A stretch of DNA of 64,000 nucleotides from Stentor coeruleus. Taxonomy: Eukaryota > Ciliophora > Heterotrichea > Heterotrichida > Stentoridae. The position numbers were made by a program, and so were the translations under genes. Where the stretch lies: contig MPUH01000326.1 in the NCBI GenBank assembly GCA_001970955.1, positions 1-64,000 on the forward strand, in the 5' to 3' direction. Each line of letters starts with the position of its first letter. Position 1 is the first letter of the stretch. Below the pieces are notes generated by a model. That model did not search any database and was not told the origin of the DNA. It saw nothing but the letters and a program-made list of their open reading frames with translations. Of this stretch, positions 52,301 to 59,096 are shown piece by piece.

Positions 52301-52469
52301 ACCTTTAGATGAAAAACCTAAACAAGGGTTTTATGAATGCCCTGTTTATGTTACGACACAGAGAGGACCTACTTATATTTATACTGCCAGCTTGAAGATG
52401 GAAAGCGAAGAAGCTGATCCTAAGAAATGGGTCCTTGCAGGTGTAGCTTTATTACAATCAGATGATTAA
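40362..52469 (+). CDS. Kelch-type outer-arm dynein heavy chain (alpha class, DYH3/ODA11-like)
   Basis: The product is 4035 aa in one uninterrupted exon from the ATG at 40362; no earlier in-frame ATG exists. Residues 1-about 356 are kelch repeats (GHSFNQIGNSYVMFGG; PRAHSTASLIRGKVYIFGGYGG). An IPT/TIG segment (about 366-450) and a filamin-like repeat (about 455-556) follow, the N-terminal plan of Chlamydomonas alpha heavy chain. Walker A motifs are GPAGTGKT (AAA1, about 1338), GPAGAGKSS (AAA2, about 1618), GNAGCGKT (AAA3, about 1942) and GVGGSGKQS (AAA4, about 2290). The stalk coiled coils flank the microtubule-binding tip (about 2536-2845). An acidic Glu/Pro/Ala insert lies near 3213-3255. The C-terminal cap ends LLQSDD. 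It powers ciliary beating. Confidence 0.93.
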   Translation: MSKEQDQKVFWKLLRQGGSAPCPRSGHSFNQIGNSYVMFGGISAELKDRASPNNDVYTLRQVASEFMWTKEKPRGDAPLPRAHHASCDLPKDRLLIFGGYFSSTQRFNDVFILDLPTMTWSQPPGHHAVNPPDNSESKNGGPEPRAHSTASLIRGKVYIFGGYGGVQYQRKAFNDIHTLDINTWQWAKIEAIGQLPEPRLGHVSCVINSSIIIFGGCSNNTQFNNCHLFDTNSNEWKDIELTYGMPRWNMSAIFVEAIPSNKFFVFGGSIGEFDEGSQRNLGKLTNDIFVLDINSMSFEVDSVKIMEELTSMPEEEKVLPKPREHAALIFDKNESRLIVFGGWNGNWLGDLYSLSVSKIVGPPYAVTGCEPCLGPLTGKTKIIIKGVGFSETSQINVKFICAKNSLSAPGIYISETEISCETPSFETIGPKEAEIRVSIRNGAYTITWTKFTYFMNTRAHKSLAFGPGLLKDGSANQPTVFFIQSRNDLGENRRSGSDKFIIHVKKGEEEIPYEIVDNNNGMYNVSYTPPEGELSIEVLFEDEKLQTSHIRGSPFTPAFKAGASAKANDPMGPLMSQFLASTLGELEAFIQTTQDGINIKGKQVSEDVKMLLKVKKHIEEVEEKGDQVVLKMDVITEALSMYERENNSREADARKLKKLSESWGGLQKKAKEVKKDIAPSVATESDKCKGQIRNFEEELKTYSAAIKKKDFQKYDIGVVSALKLLQEEETKMKSDQAYLEELEHLSKNFGFPEAIIGCSKQLEQNLIDITTMKQLWDHTEKILKTYESYLATTWPKITAADWEEDNKKLMKDLREIKVDRKCNAFAGITTTTKTWSIFLPLITQLKEDCMMNRHWEGLKKTLSHEFTINENFKLQKFFEMELYKFSEPVEDIVDQARNEAKMEKTLKKIKETWDVITFDKTQHKNTDIYLLRVSEENFELLEEAQVQVQNMFASRYLQHFEKEVVDWQKALSSISDNTTLLSEVERSWSFLENLFIGSEEVKKELPTESERFIEIDKEVKNIIKNGNDINIVKIFCNQPDIGKTLEKVQSQLAACERALNEFLNRKREAFPRFYFVSTMDLLDILSNGNNPTRIMRHMSKVFLAVQELKLLENPGERPSATEMISCVGTETVKLHQPLKLVGKVEVYLADMIEAMRECLKLIVESSLKRFAESKREDWLRVDPSQVTLLVSLMDWVNKVEDAFIKLPTDASSLKTYHQNVIGQLTGLIKLVQGDLPRPTRVKVMNLITMDTHSRDIVDKLNNEKVTRADEFQWQSQLKAYYNPSNKESCLRVCDATLIYGYEYLGNGARLVVTPLTDRIYVTATQALHLKMGCSPAGPAGTGKTETTKDLAAASGKACYVFNCSDQMDYKSMGDIYKGLAASGSWGCFDEFNRLVPEVLSVCSVQFRAVTNAIRANKKRFELEGSEVALDPTCGVFITMNPGYLGRSELPEGLKALFRPITVVVPDLELICENMLMAEGFVDAKKLARKFTVLYALCKDLLSKQMHYDWGLRAIKSVLVVAGGFKRAEPNLAEDALLMRALRDFNIPKIVEEDSQIFHGLIGDLFPGVKVNPKVDLEFENVIQNCLEEAKLYPERESIKKVVQLSELLEIRHCVFVMGPAGAGKSSTWKMLAKAQDKVGKKTTAVDMNPKSISTNELYGHVLMSTREWKDGILSKTMRGLGEINDSHPKWIVLDGDLDANWIESMNSVMDDNKILTLASNERIPLKPHMRMLFEIRDLKFASPATVSRAGILFISDTSGYQWRSYYKAWIAKSTYDEATKDGIGKLFERYMKKTLSYLKKSCIFIVPVVDINLVVSLCSMLESLLIGEIKALEYWFVFCMVWAIGGALGEKDSMDYRKNFSNWWKGKWKTIKFPGKGTIFDYYVNYEASKFEEWGEIVPTMEFDSSQQKMNYITVPTPETVSNSYFIEAFIRISRPVLLIGNAGCGKTQLCKGILRKLDPEQFCNMVINFNFYTDSSLLQVIMEQPPIEKKTGKQFAPPGKMRLIYFIDDLNMPKLDDYNTQTAIALLRQHMDYTHWFDRSKLTIKEIINTQVLACMNPTAGSFYVNPRYQRHFWHINLSFPEASSLFTIYNTFATGHFTRGFKASVQEIISPIIKAAISLHPLMVSTFRKTAINFHYEFSIRHLANIFQGLLVAQPSQFQDPEKIIRLWIHESERIYGDRLVSKAHFDLYKGIMGDLIKKTFAKFTALNKFFQKEPDLLVFCHFAGGLVEKIYEQVQSVDSLFRVLDDALKEYNDLNAAMDLVLFEDAMKHVCRISRIIMNTSGHALLIGVGGSGKQSLSRLASFICGYTTSQITISQTYSINDLKADLQVMFNKAGLKDEGILFLFTEGQITNEKFLVYINDLLSSGEIADLFSVEEKDNIYNTIRTAAKGAGIPDTRENCLGFYIDRVKNNLHMALCFSPVGDSFRGRSRKFPAIVNCTVIDWFHDWPREALLSVASRFLSGTELGDEAVTQGVIEYMPFSFNAVNQASVKYKEIEKRFCYTTPKSFLELIKLFNLMISKRREFIISSKERLENGLIKLIETAEVVAKLEEDLKVKTVEVEEKKASAEIFAAQVLKEKTIVTEESAKANIEAEECEKIQKEVEEKKASCETDLAKAIPLLEQAQEALNGLQKKDFGEMKGFAKPPAGVDDVAFAVMALTVTIDPNVQADRNGGVADKSWKAAQKMMGNPDAFKNFLQNFKDDIDSGRVPDKNFKAVRYYLGLEHFNAETMKNKSTAARGLCEWVRNIVDYYDCVKQVEPKREALRQATNQLAQANEKLQVTKEMVAELELRLKNLVDQYDSAIAEKEAVEREAERCARRLNLANRLVNALASEKDRWSESIDNYGKQLSVLVGDVLISSSFVSYVGPFTKKYRDQLIKETFLQFLIQKKIPMSPNPNPLSILTDEATIAKWNNQKLPADSVSIENGTILTSTERWPLIIDPQLQGIAWLTEKEKDNNLQITRLSYKSMIRTMEQAIDMGYSVILENLEESIDAVLSPVVARNFIRRGKTKLLKLGDKEISWSPKFKLIMHTKLSNPHYPPEIQAEAVLINFTVTQDGLEDQLLNLVVKKERPDLAKQKEELIQQQNTFKIKLKELEEDLLFRLTNAKGDVLEDVELIENLETSKRIAEEVKEKMEIAKITEIKIVKASEEYRPAASRGALIFFMMNELFKIHSFYRFSLESYLLVVMRAIDIVAEKYRAQSAANKQRAKEEGGEEKPEEGAAPAEGAKPEEAKLEIKVEENKEEEEEMVQELSPRSLRIRVDELKESITYQSFIYTRRGLFEIHKLLIATMLCFRILLKDKKIDEGEYASFINGKPLPDVGKQPDNLNFLTEYQWGMVKALDLLTVFQGLASNMESDYLQWKKWFMEEKAEIADLPRNFKDISSFHKLLLIRAMRPDRITSALSFFVRDQMGNHYMEQMPFSMYETFKETSKMIPVFFVLFPGVDPTPEVENVAETLDITAANGKFKNISMGQGQEKNAEVALNTLSEQGGWVMLQNVHLMQTWLKTLEATLEKVSKTAHENFRCFISSEPPAMPEMQIVPESILQNCVKVANEAPQDLKANLRRAYAHFDQNRLNSSKKSNEFKALLFALCMFHALVLGRRKFGFQGWSKPYSFNDGDLTICADILDNYLEKYDEVPYADLRYLYGEIMYGGHITDNWDRRTCNTYLMVLIKPELLSAMPLAPAFRSPDPSKFDFEAYSKYIEEKLPIESPPMFGMHPNAEINYLTATGDRIFATIIDVSGGAGGGDQSKKKEDIVMESLIMLKAKLPPEFKMIEITAKTKERPPFVVVCLQECERMNLLLSEIRISLTELEMGLQGALNITEKMEALGLSLSVNRVPKNWEEVAYFSRKPLILWFTDLLERVKQLEEWSSELELPKSLWISGLFNPMSLLTSVMQTTARAKNLPLDNMTLHTTITNVNDHNEIQAYPENGAYIHGYFLEGAGWEPGRSPAEEGYLTDSTLKDLHPRLPVVNVLALPLDEKPKQGFYECPVYVTTQRGPTYIYTASLKMESEEADPKKWVLAGVALLQSDD

Positions 52470-52558
52470 GATTATTTAGTTTAAAAGATACACTTATTAT
52501 ATGTTTGTTTTTTTTATATAGATCAATAAAGAAATCTAAGTTTTTAGTAGACTAAATA

Positions 52559-52996
52559 TTAGAGAGGGAAGATTGTTATACTATCAGCTGATGTCCATGG
52601 TAGAAGGTTTTTGCTTTGGCTGAGTTTTTCTTTACGTTTTTCATGATTTATAGGAAGGAATGATATCATTGGGTGATCAGGGTTGTATATTCCATAACTC
52701 GACCCTAGTTCTGCAGCTTTTTGCATTTCCCCGTTTTTGAGTAATGTGATAGTTTCTTTAAAGACATTTGATAACTCATCGAACTCTTCATCTTTTGAAA
52801 GTATTGGCATGTCACATAAGCACTCATCGTCAAGGTCTGAATTTTCATCATAAGCTTCAATCCCAGTGTTAAAAATCAAACCAAGGCATTTGTTGTTTTC
52901 ATCGTAGGTCTCGATTGCCCGTTTTTTAGACTCGTCGAGGAGGTCTGACTGTGTGAATTTCACTTCTAAGGTCGTGAATTCAGTGTTGTTAAACAT
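52559..52996 (-). CDS. Small acidic hypothetical protein
   Basis: The product is 145 aa from the ATG at 52996; a slightly longer open frame lacks an ATG. It is acidic in the first two thirds (DENSDLDDECLCDMP, SKDEEFDELSNVF) with a predicted helix (VFKETITLLKNGEMQKAAELG). The C terminus is more basic (HEKRKEKLSQSKNLLPW). No family is recognised. Its stop is 89 bp from the dynein stop in convergent orientation, and G-rich + sequence upstream (53005-53300) supports the strand. Confidence 0.6.
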   Translation of the reverse strand: MFNNTEFTTLEVKFTQSDLLDESKKRAIETYDENNKCLGLIFNTGIEAYDENSDLDDECLCDMPILSKDEEFDELSNVFKETITLLKNGEMQKAAELGSSYGIYNPDHPMISFLPINHEKRKEKLSQSKNLLPWTSADSITIFPL

Positions 52997-54737
52997 TATC
53001 AAGTATTAAAAAATGGATAATTTATGATTTTAAGTTTGATTTTTGAAGATGTTTTTATAAAGAGAAGATTTTTTGTTGATATTGGATGAAGGATGCAAAT
53101 TTATTTAGGATTATTTTATGTATTAGAGCAATAGGTGTGATAGATTTAAATAATTTTTATATTTTATTTTTGAAGTGCTGGATAGGGAAAATAATATTTT
53201 ATTTGAATAAAATATATGCATGCTGTATCGTTATATGTGTTGTAACTGATATTATTTTTTTTATGTTTTTATTACTGTTATTGTATTTTCGCATTTACTA
53301 AAAGTATTTTTGTGAATAGTTATAAAGAAATGCTCTTTATACTATTTTATAATTTTTTATTCATTTTAAACTATTTTGATTTCTAGTAGTTTTGCTATTT
53401 AACTTCAAATATATTTTTTTCTTCCAATAAACACGATAGCCCATATAAGTTTTCTTCAAACAAAACTTGCATAAATTTTACAACTAATACAAAATTTATA
53501 TAAAAATTTATCAAATCCCATCATAAAATATTAACCTAATATTCAAACTATTGCAAATAATCAAATTTTCTCATCAGGATTAAAAATATTCATCAACACC
53601 CTAGTAAAATTATCGCAATTATAAATTATTATAAAAATAAAACACAAACATTTATATAACGATGCAACATATAAAAATCATCATAACAAAAAAATACATT
53701 AACTATCCTTAATTACATCTAACCAAGATAGTAAAATATAATTATGCTCAAGTATCCGTTTCTATAAAAATGAAAAATCATCATATTCTTTCCTTTAAAC
53801 TTTAAACCTTTCTAAAAATCCTCTAAATTCTTTAACAACCTGCATCATACACAATATTTCAGTAAAAATTATATGAGATATATACTGAAAAAATGGTCTC
53901 TTTAGCCAAATAAATAATTTTAATTATATAATAATCCAAACTTCAAATATATCATTTTCTTACTGCCGAAATACCAAGTTCTTGTATAATCATCTTATAT
54001 ATTTTTTACTATTACTATAGATAACATAAAGTACTAAAATTATATTCATCGCTAGAATCATAATTTTTATACATGCAAAAGATAATCATATACAACTTTC
54101 TATTAAATATATTTAATTAATCCACAGATCATATCATCATTCCACTATTTAGTATCATCTATAAACATAATAAATCCCTCTCTCTCTATCCAGAAGCTTA
54201 ATTTGTCTCCATTATCCATTAATTCACCAAATCACTAGCCCCTTCCCTTAAATCTGATTATAAAAACCTAATCCTATCATCATCAATACCCTAAAATCCC
54301 CACCTTAAACCCAAAAGCATTTTCTGTTTTCTTTTCTCATTGACACCCTTAGAAAAAAACTAAAAATTTTAAAGTAAAAACTAAACATAAGTCAACCCTC
54401 CATCACTACAAACCCAACTTTCCCAACTCTAATCTTACAAAAAAACACTAATTCTCTTATGAATTTTATGTAAAGACAACAATTTTTATTATCAAATCCA
54501 AATGTTGTTCCTAGCTTGATGTTAATATAAACAAAAAGGAAAAAAAAAAGATTAATAATAACCAATAATAAACCCTTACAAATATTTTGAAGTCAGTCAG
54601 AGCTTAAACTATTTTTTCTTATATTAAATGGTAAAAATATAATCTTCTAAGTATATTATCTAAAAGATCTGATGAGATTAAGGTAAATGTAATATGATTT
54701 GTATGCATGTTATTCTTTTATTATATTTGTGGTTCTG
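52997..54737. other. Divergent intergenic region, 1.7 kb
   Basis: G/T-rich from 52997 to about 53330, AT-rich, then C-rich from about 53430 to 54450. The frame at 53086-53301 is a low-complexity by-product. No other feature. Confidence 0.6.
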
Positions 54738-55484
54738 ATGTTTAGTTATTATCTAACTATGCCCGGAAATCTTGAGGGTTATTTAACAGAGAATTTGTAT
54801 AGGTTGTTAGAAATATCAGAAGAGTCAAAGAAAGTCAATTATTTATCATATTTAGCAGTTGGGCATATAACTTCAAACTGCAGGGAGACTCTTTTAAACT
54901 GGGTTCTTGATCTCTCATCGAACTTAAACATTTCAGTAAGTACTGGACTTTTAGCATGTAGCTACATTGATAGATTCCTTTCATCTAGACCAAATTTCCA
55001 GCACTCAGTACTAGAATTAGTGGGAATAACAGCGTTATCTTTAGCTATGAAGTTTGCTGAAGGTAAAATCTTAACCCCTAATTCAATCTATACAATGTTG
55101 GACTATAGGTTTTCAATTGATGCCATAGTGACAACTGAACTTTTTATACTCAAAGAACTAGAATGGAATTTAAGTATTCCATCACCTTGTGAGCTAATTG
55201 ATTGTCTTATAGAATATTCATTCGATTACCCATGTACTGGAAGAATCATAGAATTTTGTCATTCTTTTGCTGTATTATGTTATCTTGATACCGAAACTGT
55301 AGCTAGTGGGAATTTTAATCTAGCTATTGCAAGTATTGTTTTATCTTTAGACCATCTAGCTTATAATGAACTTCGAACTGATTGGCTTTTAAGTTTAAAA
55401 GAATCATTTGTTTTTGATAGTGAAAAACTTGAGATTACTGTTAAAAGGGTTCTTAGTAAGCTGAATTTATTTCAGAAACAATAA
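54738..55484 (+). CDS. Cyclin-domain protein
   Basis: The product is 248 aa from the first in-frame ATG at 54738; the next ATG at 54759 (MPGNLEGYL) would give 241 aa. The cyclin N-terminal fold is clear: RETLLNWVLDLSSNLNIS (MRxILxDW-like helix 1), ACSYIDRFLSSRPNF (helix 2), LVGITALSLAMKFAEGKILTPNSI (helix 3) and EILxLKxLEWNLSIPSP-like FILKELEWNLSIPSP (helix 5). A weaker C-terminal cyclin fold follows. It most resembles mitotic/D-type cyclins, but the class cannot be fixed by eye. It should bind and activate a CDK not encoded here. The convergent U1-C stop is 46 bp away. Confidence 0.85.
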   Translation: MFSYYLTMPGNLEGYLTENLYRLLEISEESKKVNYLSYLAVGHITSNCRETLLNWVLDLSSNLNISVSTGLLACSYIDRFLSSRPNFQHSVLELVGITALSLAMKFAEGKILTPNSIYTMLDYRFSIDAIVTTELFILKELEWNLSIPSPCELIDCLIEYSFDYPCTGRIIEFCHSFAVLCYLDTETVASGNFNLAIASIVLSLDHLAYNELRTDWLLSLKESFVFDSEKLEITVKRVLSKLNLFQKQ

Positions 55485-55530
55485 GCGGTGGAATTTTATG
55501 GGTAATAATTTAATAATGCTATTTTTAGGG

Positions 55531-55809
55531 TTACTTAGGTAATGGGATAAAGTTTGGAGGTAGATAAACACCTTGAGATATATTACTTGCTGTATATTGT
55601 TCTTTAAGGAAAAACCCTGGATTGAGAAGGTTGTTTGTTTGGGTCATGGCTTGAGTTTGGCTCGCTAAAGATTGCTGCTCGATTAGGAACTCGGTGAAGT
55701 ATTCAATTTTGTTGTTTATGTGCTTACGACCATGAGCATGCTGTTTGCGACCTGCTGGGGAACTGTGCGTTAGGTAGATGTTGCAGTACTCGCAGTAATA
55801 TTTTGGCAT
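55531..55809 (-). CDS. SNRPC: U1 snRNP protein C (U1-C)
   Basis: The product is 92 aa. The U1-C zinc finger fills the first about 40 residues: [14 protein letters not shown], then [14 protein letters not shown], with the C2H2 ligands CxxC...H...H and the family's characteristic opening MPK-YYC-YC. The following helix ([14 protein letters not shown]) also fits. The Gly/Pro-rich tail of animal U1-C is replaced by a short PGFFLKEQ...[11 protein letters not shown]1-C helps U1 snRNP recognise the 5' splice site. In this genome that means reading GTAA at the edge of 15-nt introns. A tandem 41-bp duplication lies in its upstream region. Confidence 0.93.
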   Translation of the reverse strand: MPKYYCEYCNIYLTHSSPAGRKQHAHGRKHINNKIEYFTEFLIEQQSLASQTQAMTQTNNLLNPGFFLKEQYTASNISQGVYLPPNFIPLPK

Positions 55810-56733
55810 TTTTTTATATTGAAAGATGGGAAGGATGATTTGATGAAGTTGGGAAGTTGGCTTGGTTGAAGTTTTTAGGACTTAGAGGAAGATTGGAAGA
55901 TTTGAGGATGATGTTTTGGGATTTGGAAAAAGTTTGATGTCTATTGTGGATATTGAGATTTTTTTTTGGTTTGGATTATGAGAAAGTAGGGTTTTATGAT
56001 TTTTTTTTGGTTTGGATTATGAGAAAGTGGGTTTTGTGATTTTTTGTTTTTGTGCAGAAAATGCTTTTGAGATGGATTTTTTAGGTGGGAGGATGCTGTG
56101 GATATTTTATAGGGGGTAGTTTATAATGAGGCTTTGATTAGAGTGTATTTATTATTGTTTTGAGGATTTTGCTAAGTTTAATGAATAATTTTTTATGTTG
56201 TGATTTGTGTCATTTATAGAATTAGGAGTTTGGAAATTGGTTTGATTTTATATTTGGATATAAGATTATATAGTATGCTTAGTTTTATGAATAATAATAC
56301 TGATCTTATACGAAAATATATTTTTATCAAATTTTATGATATAAGAAGGAGGATAGTAAATAGTTTGTGTTTGAAAAAAATTTAATGACATAAATTATTT
56401 ACAAATTAAAAAATTCAGCTATAAAGTATATTAATATAGTAATTGCCACTTAATCAATTAAATAAAAACGTCATCTCCCACACACAGTGTCCAAAAACTC
56501 ACACTCCTAAAACCCTATTTCATTCATAAAATCAACATCTATAAAAAAAACTACAAATCATAAACAAACTTATTATCGCCCCCAAACCACCCATCTTATA
56601 TCCTAAAAAGCCACACAAGCCACTTCATCTCTCCAAAAATATCCTAAAAACTTAATCCTCCATTATAAAACCAAAATCAAAAAAAAAATCCCCACAAAAA
56701 AGTCTATCTTAAAAAACGAAATTTCTTAACTAC
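55810..56733. other. Intergenic region with G-rich and C-rich blocks
   Basis: Strongly G-rich upstream of U1-C (55861-55920 has 21 G and 2 C) and C-rich downstream of the EML-like gene (about 56470-56730), both as expected for minus genes. The frame at 56200-56385 has no domain. Confidence 0.6.
55957..56037. repeat. Tandem duplication of a 41-bp unit
   Basis: Unit one is 55957-55997 and unit two 55998-56037. Both start GA-T9-GGTTTGGATTATGAG. They differ by one base deletion and one substitution near the end. It lies in the G-rich upstream flank of the U1-C gene. Confidence 0.9.
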
Positions 56734-58845
56734 TTATCTTTTCTTCCACTGCATAACCGCTTGATCATATCCTCCAGCACTAAACAAATAATCTCCTCTC
56801 TGATTCCATTTAACATTCATAACATGTTCACTATGTCCTCTATAAGCTAATGATTTAGCACCTTCACTATTAGGAAATCCAAACACTTCAACCAATCCCC
56901 AATCATTCCCAGTAGCAACCATATGTTCATCAGGTGATCTATGTACTCTATTAATATGCGTATAATCAATAACACTGCCAAAAATTCCTCTAACAGGCCA
57001 TCCTAATATCAAACTCCACTGATTCCAATGTTCATCAGCAAATTTAGTCGCCCCATCTGTAACTTGTTTCCCAGTATTAGCATCCCAAAACAATAATTCA
57101 TAAGCTCCACAAGTTGAATGTAAAGCTGAACCATCAGCACTCCAATCAATTCCTGTTATAAAAGATGAATGACCATGAAGTTTATAAAGTAATTTATACC
57201 CTTGTCCAACATCATAAAGATAAATATTATTATCATGTGAACCAACTGCAAGTTTAGAATTATCAGGACTATAATGCATAACTTCAATCCATTCTTTAGC
57301 ATCAGATAATGTTGATATAATACTATCAAGAGATTTAACACCTGCACGAATTGTTACACGGCCATCATTATGACTTACAGCTAAATGTCCATTTGAACTA
57401 TTAAGAGCAAGGGCACGAGATTGTTGATTAACTCCAGTTGTAGCCATAGTACTAGCACCAAAGCCAGCTTTTCTAACTTGCCCTTTGACTTTATCAACAG
57501 TTCCTGTACCAACACATTTACGTTGACTTATATTCCATACTTTAATCTGATTATCATCTCCAGTAGTAACAGCTAAACCATTAGAAGAGTCGACAACAAG
57601 TCCCCAAACTTCTCCATCATTATGAGATTGCATAAGAACATCTTTATTACCCCCAGATTTTATCTCAGTTATACAACCATCTCTTGTTCCTACAAGAATA
57701 TTATCACCATGTATATCTAATGCTCTTGGACAACTAGTCATTGGATATTCTTTAATTTTACTCATTTGGGCATTAAACTCAACGATTTTGTTATCTTTAC
57801 CACCAGATAAAACTCTATCATTTACTATAACAAGAGTATGTACTGGGTTTCCAGCTTCATGTGCTTGGACGGTTTTTTGTAAATTCCTATCTCTCCATAT
57901 ATAAAGTTGACCATTTCCTGCGCCTGTAACACAAGAGCCATCATTTAACCATTGTGTAGCTGTCATATTAGATTGTTCTCCAGCTTGGCCAAAAATCCCT
58001 TTTTGGCTTTGTAAAACCCCTGATGTGAAATCCCAGAAGTAAATATGTTTAATCCCGGCTGTGCAGAAGATATGGGAAGAGTTGTTCCATGCTAAGTCCA
58101 TGATTTTATCTGGGCCACCTTTAGTTTCTCCAAGTTTAGCCCCAGTAGCAGCATCCCATACTGATACATAATGGTCATTATGAAGATCAGCAACAGCAAC
58201 ATATTTCCCATCATGACTAAACCCAAGACAACTAACACCACGTCTACCTCTGCCAAGTTTAAATTCAGCTCTTGGAGGACCTTCAGGATTAGTTGAGTTC
58301 CATATACAAACTTTAGGATTAGCACCAACTTCACCAGTAGCAACAAGTTCACGATTTCTAGTTATAGCTAAAGCAGTTATATCATCACTATGACCTTTTG
58401 CTGTTGTTATTAACCCTGCTCCAAAGAATTTTTGGGTATTATTAGTCTTATCAAGAACAACACCTAAAGCAGCGGTCATATAAACTACTTTGTTTGGATC
58501 TGATGTATAGAAAAGATTCTGACGAGAATCAAATACTCTATATCCGTATACGTATTCTAGTTCAAGGCTTATTGATGGTGGGGAATTTAGGATAGATGGA
58601 GGGTTAGTTGGAGCTTTTATTGCTCCAAGCCAAGGCTTTACAGCCATTATTTGTTCACCACCTCCTGCTGATTCTACTTCAAAAGCTTTTGCCATAGCAT
58701 CATTGTCTTCAGGTCGTTTGTCGTCACGATCGTATTGCCCAACCATTTTACCTTGTTTATTTGCTTTTCTAGGATCATTCTCACTTGCTAGTTCCCCTTC
58801 TGCTCCTGGAGCATGAGCTTCACCTTTTGAACCACCGCAACCCAT
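56734..58845 (-). CDS. EML/EMAP-like WD40 protein with N-acylation signal
   Basis: The product is 703 aa from the ATG at 58845 (MGCGGSKGEAH); the open frame upstream has no ATG. Gly-2/Cys-3 fits myristoylation plus palmitoylation. A hydrophilic 90-residue leader precedes a HELP-like segment (LELEYVYGYRVFDSRQNLFY) and a long array of WD40 repeats that should form the tandem atypical propeller of EML proteins (for example GHSDDITALAI, AVADLHNDHYVSVWDA, SHNDGEVWGLVV, GHSSFITGIDWSADG, GHSEHVMNVKWNQRGDYLFSAGG). EML proteins bind tubulin and microtubules; membrane anchoring is unusual for the family. Codon use is less AT-extreme, hinting at high expression. Confidence 0.88.
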   Translation of the reverse strand: MGCGGSKGEAHAPGAEGELASENDPRKANKQGKMVGQYDRDDKRPEDNDAMAKAFEVESAGGGEQIMAVKPWLGAIKAPTNPPSILNSPPSISLELEYVYGYRVFDSRQNLFYTSDPNKVVYMTAALGVVLDKTNNTQKFFGAGLITTAKGHSDDITALAITRNRELVATGEVGANPKVCIWNSTNPEGPPRAEFKLGRGRRGVSCLGFSHDGKYVAVADLHNDHYVSVWDAATGAKLGETKGGPDKIMDLAWNNSSHIFCTAGIKHIYFWDFTSGVLQSQKGIFGQAGEQSNMTATQWLNDGSCVTGAGNGQLYIWRDRNLQKTVQAHEAGNPVHTLVIVNDRVLSGGKDNKIVEFNAQMSKIKEYPMTSCPRALDIHGDNILVGTRDGCITEIKSGGNKDVLMQSHNDGEVWGLVVDSSNGLAVTTGDDNQIKVWNISQRKCVGTGTVDKVKGQVRKAGFGASTMATTGVNQQSRALALNSSNGHLAVSHNDGRVTIRAGVKSLDSIISTLSDAKEWIEVMHYSPDNSKLAVGSHDNNIYLYDVGQGYKLLYKLHGHSSFITGIDWSADGSALHSTCGAYELLFWDANTGKQVTDGATKFADEHWNQWSLILGWPVRGIFGSVIDYTHINRVHRSPDEHMVATGNDWGLVEVFGFPNSEGAKSLAYRGHSEHVMNVKWNQRGDYLFSAGGYDQAVMQWKKR

Positions 58846-59003
58846 ATTTATAACTGCCAATATGGAAGCGCCTTTTTTCTTAACTTTTATATGGAATTTA
58901 CATACATTTAACTCTTAAAAAACCTATTTCGAAACTAAACTGAAATTGGCTATTTTTGCTGAGACCTATAGTTTGTAGGTTTCTCCTCAGCTCTGGTTTA
59001 AAA
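58846..59003. promoter_or_regulatory. Short divergent promoter region
   Basis: Only 158 bp separate the EML-like start from the first ATG of the coiled-coil gene, so both promoters must lie here. It contains CCAATATGG near 58857 and the first part of the 69-bp duplicated unit. No known element is assigned. Confidence 0.4.
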
Positions 59004-59096
59004 ATGGATGAAAGCTGGAACCACTTACTGAGACCTATAGTTTGTAGGTTTCTCCTCAGCTCTGGTTTAAAAATGGATGAAAGCTGGAACCACTTA
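58959..59096. repeat. Perfect 69-bp tandem duplication over the start codon
   Basis: 58959-59027 and 59028-59096 are identical. Each unit holds an ATG (59004 and 59073) followed by codons for MDESWNHL. Because 69 is divisible by three, the frame runs through both units. The unit also contains GTAGGTTTCTCCTCAG, a 16-nt GT...AG segment. Confidence 0.97.

Noticed and set aside
53086-53301. Hydrophobic 71-codon frame
   Set aside because: Low-complexity Ile/Leu/Phe translation of T-rich intergenic DNA.
58973-58995. 16-nt GTAGGTTTCTCCTCAG as an intron in the duplicated unit
   Set aside because: Not needed to keep the frame, and its removal between the two ATGs would break the frame; it does not match the GTAA pattern.
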